This document shows, one piece after another, positions 55,936 through 64,000 of a stretch of DNA of 64,000 nucleotides. A model generated the notes under the pieces. That model was not told where the DNA came from. It made no database searches and worked only from the letters and a program-made list of their open reading frames with translations. How positions within the stretch are numbered: the first letter of the stretch is position 1; every line of letters begins with the position of its first letter. The stretch is taken from contig NC_088711.1 of assembly GCF_963576615.1 (NCBI RefSeq), positions 33,654,121 to 33,718,120 on the forward strand. Direction: 5' to 3'. Both the position numbers and the translations under genes were made by a program. The stretch comes from Watersipora subatra (taxonomy: Eukaryota > Bryozoa > Gymnolaemata > Cheilostomatida > Watersiporidae).

Positions 55936-56142
55936 ATAATTGATTGGCAAGCAGCCGGTTATACAGATATCCAGCTTACTCAGATTAAAAACAGAAAGCA
56001 ATTCATTGATATGTACTATTGACTTGCACTAAAGAACTATCGGCTTGCTGGTAGTCAACAAAAGGTTATGCTAAGAGTACTCCTCCCTCAATCAGTAGTC
56101 ACCGAGAAGTCATGGTAAAACCTACCTGTTTCTTTTTTATAG

Positions 56143-56268
56143 AAGTCGAGAACTGTGGCATTCGCTGTCTGTACTAATGTAGCGTATGATGGTTCAATAG
56201 AAGACGACTCACCTGCCAAAGGACATTATGTTAGCTTCAGTATCAAAGACTATCTTCACATCACAGGG
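56143..56268 (+). CDS. CACNB-like exon: first part of the SH3 domain
   Basis: 126 nt, 42 codons, phase 0 at both ends, with acceptor CTTTTTTATAG and donor GGG|GTTCGT. Reads KSRTVAFAVCTNVAYDG and, further on, GHYVSFSIKDYLHITG. This matches the beta-subunit SH3 start (TKPVAFAVRTNV ... FEAKDFLHIKE) with no gaps at the ends, and the intron position is the same as in vertebrates. It encodes the first beta strands of the SH3-like fold that, with the guanylate-kinase-like domain, forms the conserved core of the subunit. Confidence 0.95.
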
Positions 56269-56602
56269 GTTCGTATAAACTCATTACTGATTTGTTACTA
56301 GATCAACATGTTCTACATATATGTATCTAGTCTGTATGAGTTTGTGGCAATGCAGAGACAACTTGTAGCTTTATCTTTGTAAATGCTCCTCTCTTGAATC
56401 ACAGCTGCTCATTGTTAGTAGTGGACTAGCTGTAGTATTCACACATATAGTCAAACTTTGTCATAAGAGCAGCGAAGAGTATCTCCACCTTCGGACCACA
56501 CATATTGTTTTTCGATAAACGAGGTGCAAAATAATAGTAATTGAATAGCAAATTGTTTTAATAGAGAATTTATCACCCTAACATTTATCCAAGTTACCTT
56601 AA

Positions 56603-57512
56603 AGATTGACTTGCAACAAAATTTGCATTACAGTTATTTAGTATCAAAAGGTTCACCATGTCTTACTCTGCTGTGTTGTAGGTGCAAAATATGTGGAAAT
56701 GTGATTACAAGCTCTTGAAAGCTCAAAAATTCGTTAGAATTCGGTTAGAATTCCTTTATATTGATGACGTACTCAACTCGACGTGGTTATTGTTTTGACA
56801 CGTGATGTCATCGCGTGAAATGAAAGGCCAATAAAAATCTCAATATAACACTTCTCGTAGCACTAGTTTTATGACAAACGCTTCGTCTTTTACAGGAAAG
56901 CCCTTATCAAATACAGATGCTCGCTACTTTACAGTTTCGTTTCAGCATGGTCTAATCATCTAGTCATAATCTGATCATGTGACCTAAATTTGCCGCCAAA
57001 TGACGCGAACATTTTCTGCAGCATTATTCGACCATCACAAGTGACCAACAGGCTCCTCATGTTTATCAGAAAATGATATGCACCGCCTCGAGCTATGGTT
57101 ACCAAATTAAACTAATTTTTTAGGCTAGGCTTTGAAATATCACTGCTCAAATTGACAGCATTACAATCATTATGGAATAGATGCGTAAGGACAATAGACA
57201 TGGCTTCATTGAATGCATGAAGTATATTTGTGAAAATATTTCGCATGAAAGTTTTATTTAAGAAAATATTTCACACTTTCATGGTTGCATGAAAGTGTAA
57301 ACAGAATCCATCTTGTTCAATTACGTCCCATTTGAGCCGTTTTTGAAAGGGATTCTAATCTACGGTAGTTTCGATTAACTGTTGGTTTTTGAGCTTTTAA
57401 GAGCTTGTAATCACATTTCCACATATTTGGCACTTACAACACAACAGAGTAAGACGTGGTGAATCTTTTGATATCAAATAACTGTAATATAAATATTGTT
57501 GCAAGTCAACCT
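56603..57512. mobile_element. TTAA-flanked MITE (piggyBac- or Kolobok-like), 910 bp
   Basis: Inverted repeats of about 130 bp start AGRTTGACTTGCAACAA and share GTGGAAATGTGATTACAAGC further in. TTAA is present at both borders (56599-56602 and 57513-57516). No coding sequence is seen. TTAA duplications are produced by piggyBac and Kolobok transposases; which one moved this element cannot be told. It lies in the intron between the two SH3 exons. Confidence 0.85.
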
Positions 57513-58002
57513 TTAAACTAGACAAGTTTCTACATGTCTACGCCTGCCAATACAAATGTTTCTGAAGGTAGCACGAAATTGTTTCCTAATTGACTGTTAT
57601 TGGTCAAATTTATTTATAACTGACCATTATATACGGAATCTTTAGAGTTTCCACATCGATGACAATCACAAAAGTTTTTATAAACATGAAGCATCTAATA
57701 CTATATTTTAGCGGGCAATTCACATAGCTGCTAGTCAATCATTATATTTGTCTCTGTAATTCCTAATTATACGTAGTAAATACATATAAATCTCTGACTC
57801 AGTGATACAACTGTCAGAGACATGTTACATGACTACATGGTAATATTCTACTATTGTGGCTGTACCAACCTGTGAAGTAGGATGCATTTAATTCTTGTAA
57901 TCAGTCTACTCGTATGTCTGATAAGCCCAAGTGATGACATTCAGAAGCAGTTTGGCTATGAGAGGAAAGATATAGTGCAATTGACAGTGCTTGTATTCCT
58001 AG

Positions 58003-58144
58003 AAATATGACAACAACTGGTGGATTGGAAGGCTGGTGAAGGAAGGTTGTGATGTTGGATTCATCCCAAGTCCAATAAAGTTTCAAGAACTACAAAATAA
58101 TGCTGCCAGTCGTATGTCCCCAAGCATCCACCATTCCACACCAG
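58003..58144 (+). CDS. CACNB-like exon: second part of the SH3 domain and HOOK start
   Basis: 142 nt, entering in phase 0 and leaving in phase 1, with acceptor ATTCCTAG and donor CCAG|GTCAGC. Reads [20 protein letters not shown] then [16 protein letters not shown]. This is an almost exact match to the beta-subunit [19 protein letters not shown] block, the signature of the family. The following [11 protein letters not shown] begins the variable HOOK region. The single leftover G joins the next exon to give an aspartate codon. Confidence 0.97.
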
Positions 58145-58719
58145 GTCAGCACCGTGCTATTCAACTCTTTGATTTGTAACACTGTCTCAGGCTTCATGAT
58201 TTAAGTGGTAGGCGGTTGCGTTGGCTTTCTTTTTTGTGGTGCTAAAAATGGCTAAAGATGGGGCTGACTGCTGACTTACCAACTAGCTATAGCAATGAGT
58301 ACTTGAGTACTATGAGTACTAAACAGCATTCTAATGTCACACTGGATAGATCGCAGTTTCAATCTTTTATTTTTCAAATCTTGGCATCGCTGGATCAACA
58401 TGCAGTCCATTTTAACTTTCTAATAAATAATTGTAAAGTAGGACCAATTTCATGTTGTTTTGCTTGCATCAGCCTGAGTATACATGAACTGGCTTTGGAA
58501 GGTTTCAAAGGGAGATATCAGTCTTTTATCGATAAGCAAACAATTGGCTGTCTCTATGGATTATCTTGACTTTGCCCGCGGGGAGTCATGACCCACTAAC
58601 ATTTAGCATCTCAGAGTGTACTCAGTTGTTGGCGCTAGACAGAGTTCAGATAAGGTAATTGCTGTCTGCAATTTTCGTAAACCGCTCGGAGTATTTATTG
58701 CTTGCAGCTACTTCTCTAG

Positions 58720-58868
58720 ACTCGGCTGATTCCCCTCATACGACACCTACAAAAGGAGCAGAAACTGCTAACAATAAACCAAGCAATGGTACACCGCGAC
58801 ACGGAAAGACTGGTGTGACTGTTGGCAAGGAATGGGATAGTGGTCGAAAAAACGCCCTATTCGGGAAG
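58720..58868 (+). CDS. CACNB-like exon: variable HOOK region
   Basis: 149 nt, starting with the last two bases of a split codon and ending in phase 0. Acceptor CTTCTCTAG and donor AAG|GTCCGT. Reads SADSPHTTPTKGAETANN and ends GKEWDSGRKNALFGK. This region is poorly conserved between species and often alternatively spliced. The call rests on phase compatibility on both sides, position, the intact frame and good splice sites. A phase-1 entry and phase-0 exit are exactly what the flanking exons require. Confidence 0.85.
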
Positions 58869-59044
58869 GTCCGTTAATGGTTATTCCTTCTTTCTTTTAG
58901 CTACGCAAGCACTTTAAGTATTCAATAGATATAAGTGCCATACTCTTAATATACATGTATATCTAAGGATATGTACATGTACATTTATCTATGATTATAT
59001 ACCTATATACATATCGATGTGTAGATACATGTAGCTATATAAAT

Positions 59045-59270
59045 ACATCTATCTATACGTGTATATATATTTCTTAAAGTTTGTGTGTGTATTCGTGTAT
59101 TTGTGTATTCAGTATTCGTCTGTGATTGTCCAGCTATCATTTTAGCATTGCTCCTACGCGTTACGATACCTTTGTTAAGAGATTTTTTTGGACCTAAGTA
59201 TATGCAATACGACGCTTCTTTGTCTTTTTTCCGTTAGGGCAAATTTGTTCCGCCACACGATATCGACAAT
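59045..59270. repeat. Interspersed family of unknown class, further copy
   Basis: Shares GATTGTCCAGCTA, CTACGCGTTACGATACC and a GTTAAGAGATTTTTTTGGA-like segment with 34140-34260. Confidence 0.6.
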
Positions 59271-59980
59271 AATTTATCTTGAACTTAAAATTTGGCGATT
59301 TGTGTACTGATCACATACGCTAGTAAAAGATATACGTCGCTGAAATCGTCATGGCGAGTTATCCGTGTCCGTTATCCGATATATCCAGTATCCGTTATAA
59401 TGAAAATGATTCGCAAACAGATAAAGAATAAAATTTGTGTTAAAAGTTTGAAGTTTACTATAATAAATACTAAAACTTCCTTCAAGTATGTGTTTAGTAA
59501 ACTAAATTCATTTAAGTTAGATTCAGCGTTTATGTTACAAGTCTGTCTCAAAGGTAAGAACTCTGCATATAGTACATTGTAATGTTATATTATCTTGCAA
59601 ATTATAACCACAAAATGCATTAAAGTCATTGTAGGTATCTGTAGTTACTAAGGTTAACATATTATTTTGGTACTATTTTTAATGATGAGGATTCTTCCCA
59701 GGAGGTGATTGCATTAGATAATGACTATGGATTTCTATACTACTCTATGTACGATATTTTCACACTGAAACAAACTGAAATCATAAATGTATACCAAATA
59801 ATTTTTTATTGTAATCATAGCAAAATAGACTATATTTAGCCATTACTTGCTAATGATTTTACATTTAAACACCTTTACATCATACTTATCATAACGTAAC
59901 AAGAAAACACGAGCTGCGGCGACTACTATCACTTGATGCTCGGGAAGAATTTTATATCTGTTATATATATATATAAAATA

Positions 59981-60572
59981 ATAAAATTGTTTCCTCACCC
60001 CGGATACTCCGTATGGGTGGTAAATTTTGCTCTAACTCGGGTCTCCTACCAGAGACCTGGGAGTTTGAGCACTCGCCTCAAGATCTTAGCTGTTCCCAAT
60101 AGCGCACTTTTCTGCAACTCACCTGAGTTGATTGTTGTTGGTATTTGGGCAAGCCACATTTTATGCGCCGGTGTTATTGCGCCCAGTGCCCCAATGACTA
60201 CTGGGATTACAGTTGTTCTTACATTCCAGCATTTTTCAATTTCTTCTCCAAGAGGGAGATATTTCTCTACCTTTTCTTTTTTTTGCTGGCTATATTGTAG
60301 TCATTGGGTACTGCTACATCTATTATAGTAGCCCTCTTGTTCTCCTTGTTTACCACCACTATATCTGGTTGGTTTGCTAGGACATGCTTGTCAGTTTGGA
60401 TGTAGAAGTCCCAGAGGATCTTAGCGCGGTCATTTTCATTCACCTTACCAGGAGCTTCCCACCAGTGTTGTGGTTTATTAAGGCCATACTCATCACATAG
60501 ATTTCTATACACAATACCTGCGACATGATTATGCCGCTCAGTGTATGCGTTCCCTGCTAGCTGCCTGCAGGC
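59981..60572 (-). mobile_element. RLE-LINE 3' tail, second copy
   Basis: Highly similar to 28437-29030. It keeps the endonuclease segment PDIVVVNKENKRATIIDVAV near 60345, including the PD lost in the larger copy. A frameshift lies in the T-run at about 60275. It is truncated at the 5' side near the CCHC region, ending in (TA)n. Confidence 0.88.
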
Positions 60573-60575
60573 ATT

Positions 60576-60620
<45 letters not shown>

Positions 60621-60621
<1 letters not shown>

Positions 60622-60730
60622 GCTAAGATCTTGAGGCGAGTGCTTAAACTCCCAGGTCTCTGGTAGGAGACCCGAGTTAGAGCAGAATTTACCACCCATA
60701 CGGGGTATCCGGGGTGAGGAAACAATTTTA

Positions 60731-60731
<1 letters not shown>
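60621..60731 (+). repeat. Inverted duplicate of the LINE 3' end
   Basis: About 111 bp that is the reverse complement of 59981-60091, from AGCTAAGATCTTGAGGCGAG to GAGGAAACAATTTTAT. It is separated from its partner by 529 bp and bordered by (TA)n on both sides. Confidence 0.9.
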
Positions 60732-60771
<40 letters not shown>

Positions 60772-60889
60772 CAATATATATACCGTATACATATACATGT
60801 ATATATGTATATAACAATATTGTATATAATATATATATACCAAATATATACAAAATTATGTATAGTAAATAACAATATATATATCTAGA

Positions 60890-61035
60890 TATGCCGTAAA
60901 ACCTTTAATTGAACGTCACCTCTATTTGGACACCACCTCCAATTGACCGCCACTCTGAAAGAAGTGTTGAACAATAGACCGCCACTCTCCAATTGAATGC
61001 CACCTCTATTTGACTGCCACTTGGACATTATTTGA
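60890..61035. repeat. GCCACCTCTATTTGAC-type repeats
   Basis: Imperfect repeats of CACCTCTATTTGRAC and ACCGCCACTCTSAA words. They resemble one end of a DNA transposon, but no inverted partner was found in the window. Confidence 0.5.
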
Positions 61036-61179
61036 TCTTTGCGAGCCCATAATATCAACTGATCAGTAGAAAAGTGTCCACAAAATTGTATTAATAGCAA
61101 ATCTTTTATATCAATAACAATTAATTCTCTCGTTGTCAACTCCAAAGCTTTCCATTTTTTCGTTAAATGTTAACAAGAT

Positions 61180-61870
61180 GCTTTTTCGTGTTCTCTTGAA
61201 CTTATATTTTCTGTTTTTTGTAAGAATCAATTGCTATATCCGTGGTCAAGGCCAATTTTTTTCTCGCGGACAATTGTATTATTTCCGTAGAAAGACTACG
61301 TTACAGACAAAGAGTACTGTATCTCATTTCTACATTTGTACCGGTATCAAGAAGTACCAGTATTGTCGTAATCAGAGTTTTAATGGATAGCTTCTGGTGG
61401 AACAGTAACCTTTTTTATACACACGCACTTCTATGCAAGAATTGTTATTATTAATTCAACATATTCAGGATTTTCACTTTGTTTTCTCAGTTCGTATTAA
61501 TTGTATCATTACCAAATCATATTTTATTATAATCGTAGCAAAACAGACTCAATTTAGCTATTACTTGGTAGTTATTTTACATTTAAACCCTTTTATAGTT
61601 GTTTTGTTTTTTAAAAATTATTTGACCTGCACAAAAAATTTTCCTCAAGATATGAAGTTTGAAAGTTACAGCTGTTTGAAAAAGTTTGAAAGCCTTTACC
61701 GTTGTTCTCATTTTCTCTGTTAATTTATTTCCACTACACAAGACAGTTTCCTCATGATATGTAGTTTGAAAGTTAGAATAGCAAATGTTGCTATATGTTA
61801 AGTGCAAATAAATTTTCTGTCCAAAGACTTTTTATGACCCGGACAACGCAGCGTAGCACAGCTAGTATAT
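61180..61870. repeat. Interspersed family of unknown class, long copy
   Basis: Shares GGTCAAGGCCAATTTTTT, ATGGATAGCTTCTGGTGGA, CTTCTATGCAAGAATTGTT and the GACCCGGACAACGCAGCGTA / ACAGCTAGTATATATA end with 34240-34880, in the same orientation. Confidence 0.7.
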
Positions 61871-62104
61871 ATATACGGCTATATGAGCGATGAGATTATG
61901 ATCTAGTTGATAGCCTAGAACATGTCATTGTTTCTACTATATATTGAGCATGGACTTGAATAAATGTCAACCCTTCCAATTAAAAAAGAACGCATATGTT
62001 GTCAATACAAATTGTGTAGCGAACTAAAATCAATACCGGAGATTTTAGTCAATCACTGGTATTTTTAATATTTTTATGCAACTATATATTCTATATTGAA
62101 GCAG

Positions 62105-62357
62105 AGCGCAAAAGAAATTCCACCATATGACGTGGTACCATCAATGCGACCTGTAATTATCTGCGGTCCGTCACTGAAAGGCTACGAAGTCACAGACATG
62201 ATGCAAAAAGCACTATTCGACTTTCTAAGGAAAAGATTTGGAAATCGTATCTTAGTGACAAGGGTAACTGCTGACCTGACGTTGGCAAAGAGGAGTGTGC
62301 TTAACAACCCTGGCAAACGCAACTTGGGAGAGAAATCCGTGTCAAAGGCAGAGTTGG
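62105..62357 (+). CDS. CACNB-like exon: start of the guanylate-kinase-like domain
   Basis: 253 nt, entering in phase 0 and leaving in phase 1, with acceptor TTGAAGCAG and donor TTGG|GTAAGG. Reads [20 protein letters not shown], then [20 protein letters not shown] and [19 protein letters not shown]. These are near-identical to the hallmark [11 protein letters not shown]...[21 protein letters not shown] block of calcium channel beta subunits. This domain holds the groove that binds the alpha-interaction domain in the I-II linker of Cav1/Cav2. The exon ends after KAEL at the place where vertebrate genes have an SSL|A intron. In vertebrates another intron interrupts this region near the FDGR/ISITRV junction; here that junction is continuous. 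Confidence 0.97.
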
Positions 62358-63366
62358 GTAAGGCAGTGCTTAAAAAAATAAAAAGAAAACGATTTGAAAT
62401 GACTGATTTTTATATTCATACGATATATAATATATATATAATATATGATATATATAATATTGTTTATGTCAAAGTACTTAACCATAATAGTTTATTCTAT
62501 TCTAATATTCTACGTTAAAATTATTTTGAGAATACAAGTTGTGTAATTTAATAGATTATTTGCAGCATATATTGCAATTAAATCTACTACTCACAGCATA
62601 ATTAAAATTTAATTATGTGAAACCTTTTGGATGCTGATAACAAGTACGTATAGCAAACCATTAGCTGTTGCAGTCTATACAGATTTTATTTGTAGTGCTA
62701 GACAAATTTACAGAAAGAAAATACAGTGCAATCGCTTGCCATCGGCCAATATAAGAGAAGGGACTTCACCGGAAGGTTAATAGATGTATAATTATGTCGT
62801 GGTCATTACACGTACACGTATTGCAACTGTTGGAGTCACAACACTATTTTATAGTTCAAGTTTCCGTTTTTCTTGTTTGATGTTTGTTGACCTACTCTTT
62901 AGACGCCGATTCTCAAAGAATAGTCTTAATTATTTTAAATTTCAATGATTGTTGCACTTTTAATTGCTCCATTTAAACATTTTTATAGTTGTGTAGATTT
63001 TTTGAGTTGGTGTGAAAATCATCTTTTCATTCAGCTCTGTAGTAAATGATATATTACTATGTATTTGTACCTGAATTAAAACGCCAACATTGAGCATTCT
63101 TCTCATCTACATGTAAATTGCGCACTGAGTATTTTATTTGTACCAAACTATTTGCACGCCTTGCAAGGCTTTCTGTATGTTCAACATATCAGACATGTTA
63201 GCCATGTCTGTTACATCAGAAATGGCTCATATTTTGGTACTGAGGCACCAGTCCTTGATTGTCCAACACATCGGGCCCATTAGACGTGACACATCTGTCT
63301 AGTGTGTCGGACCGGTTGGACTTGTCACAAAAATCTGTCAGTTCTAAAATAGGTTAAGCCAGACAT
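62358..63366. other. Start of the next CACNB-like intron
   Basis: No exon recognised. 62400-62470 is AT-rich. The region 63180-63360 has CATGTTNGACATGTTCAGCG-like words that grade into the following array. Confidence 0.6.
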
Positions 63367-64000
63367 GTTTGACATGTTCAGCGTGTTTGACATGTTCAAT
63401 AAGGCTGATATGTTATACATGTTAAAAGTATTGGGTGTGTTTGACATGTTCAATAAGGCTGATATGTTATACATATTAAAAGTATTGGGTGTGTTTGACA
63501 TGTTCAATAAGGCTGATATGTCATACATGTTAAAAGTATTGGGTGTGTTTGACATGTTCAATAAGGCTGATATGTTATACATGTTAAAAGTATTGGGTGT
63601 GTTTGACATGTTCAATAAGGCTGATATGTCATACATGTTAAAAGTATTGGGTGTGTTTGACATGTTCAATAAGGCTGATATGTTATACATGTTAAAAGTA
63701 TTGGGTGTGTTTGACATGTTCAATAAGGCTGATATGTCATACATGTTAAAAGTATTGGGTGTGTTTGACATGTTCAATAAGGCTGATATGTCATACATGT
63801 TAAAAGTATTGGGTGTGTTTGACATGTTCAATAAGGCTGATATGTCATACATGTTAAAAGTATTGGGTGTGTTTGACATGTTCAATAAGGCTGACATGTC
63901 ATACATGTTAAAAGTATTGGGTGTGTTTGACATGTTCAATAAGGCTGATATGTCATACATGTTAAAAGTATTGGGTGTGTTTGACATGTTCAATAAGGCT
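63367..64000. repeat. 54-bp minisatellite, about 12 copies, running off the window
   Basis: Unit built from GACATGTTCAATAAGGCTGA, TATGTCATACATGTTAAAAG and TATTGGGTGTGTTT. Its length is a multiple of three, so a 222-codon minus-strand frame repeating MSNTPNTFNMYDISALLN stays open; this is not a gene. Confidence 0.96.

Larger units (their letters stand above)
43914..56142. other. CACNB-like intron of 12.2 kb, packed with minisatellites and a nested P element
   Basis: Between the exons at 43779 and 56143. Individually listed repeats and transposons fill most of it. Stretches 44265-45470, 45946-46660, 47505-47910, 53705-54500 and 54986-55365 show no gene. Confidence 0.8.
58869..62104. other. CACNB-like intron with repeat-family copies and LINE tails
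   Basis: Contains two copies of the interspersed family seen at 33776, an RLE-LINE 3' tail with its inverted duplicate, (TA)n runs and a short block of gene-free repeats. No exon was recognised within it. Confidence 0.7.

Noticed and set aside
62358-62518. Extension of the guanylate-kinase-like exon through [17 protein letters not shown]
   Set aside because: A strong GTAAGG donor lies at 62358 at the conserved intron position, and the downstream residues do not match the family.
63325-63993. 222-codon frame repeating an 18-residue unit
   Set aside because: Product of the 54-bp minisatellite, opposite to the host gene, with no flanking coding signals.

Overview
The window reads as intergenic and intronic DNA from an invertebrate animal (AT-rich, spliced genes with GT-AG introns, very rich in satellites and transposons). 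I cannot name the species. A lophotrochozoan such as a mollusc would fit, but that is inference. One host gene is clear: a plus-strand voltage-gated calcium channel beta subunit (CACNB type). Its exons at 43779, 56143, 58003, 58720 and 62105 join in compatible phases and encode the linker before the SH3 domain, the SH3 domain, the HOOK region and the start of the guanylate-kinase-like domain. A possible 9-codon first exon lies at 38389. The gene continues beyond the window.

Positions 1-15500 are a retroelement graveyard. A decayed non-LTR element (ORF1 zinc knuckles, endonuclease, reverse transcriptase) is interrupted by a small inverted-repeat element. That element is itself interrupted by a fresh hAT transposon (2215-5036) with a perfect 8-bp target duplication and an intact 604-codon transposase. 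Two decayed Gypsy-type LTR elements follow. The first has lost its integrase core. The second keeps recognisable gag, protease, reverse transcriptase, RNase H and integrase pieces.

Positions 18154-25414 hold the most unusual object, a 7.26-kb element with 490-bp near-identical inverted repeats, AG...CT ends and a perfect 6-bp target duplication (CACATG). These are the end features of Polinton/Maverick elements. It shows no polymerase or integrase. It carries two satellite arrays, one folded head to head, a fragment resembling an adenain-type cysteine protease, a 22-copy TTTCGCGAAA array and, just downstream, an apparently intact six-exon gene of 139 codons. All five of its introns are phase 0, and several share their 5' and 3' end sequences.

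Positions 25800-36040 contain tRNA-derived SINE-like repeats, two copies of a roughly 230-bp repeat that each end in a well-formed hammerhead ribozyme, an RLE-type LINE on the minus strand with a nearly complete ORF, a pogo/Tigger-like element with a nested hairpin, an internally deleted mariner, an interspersed family of unknown class and an internally deleted hAT with a perfect 8-bp duplication.

Positions 36040-64000 are the CACNB locus. Its introns are filled with minisatellites of 10 to 54 bp units. A 46-bp array (about 54 copies) is split by a decayed P-element relative that is in turn split by a deleted Tigger element. A 910-bp TTAA-flanked MITE, more repeat-family copies and a second RLE-LINE tail with an inverted duplicate complete the region. 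Most of the longest open frames downstream of 40000 are products of satellite units whose length is a multiple of three, not genes.
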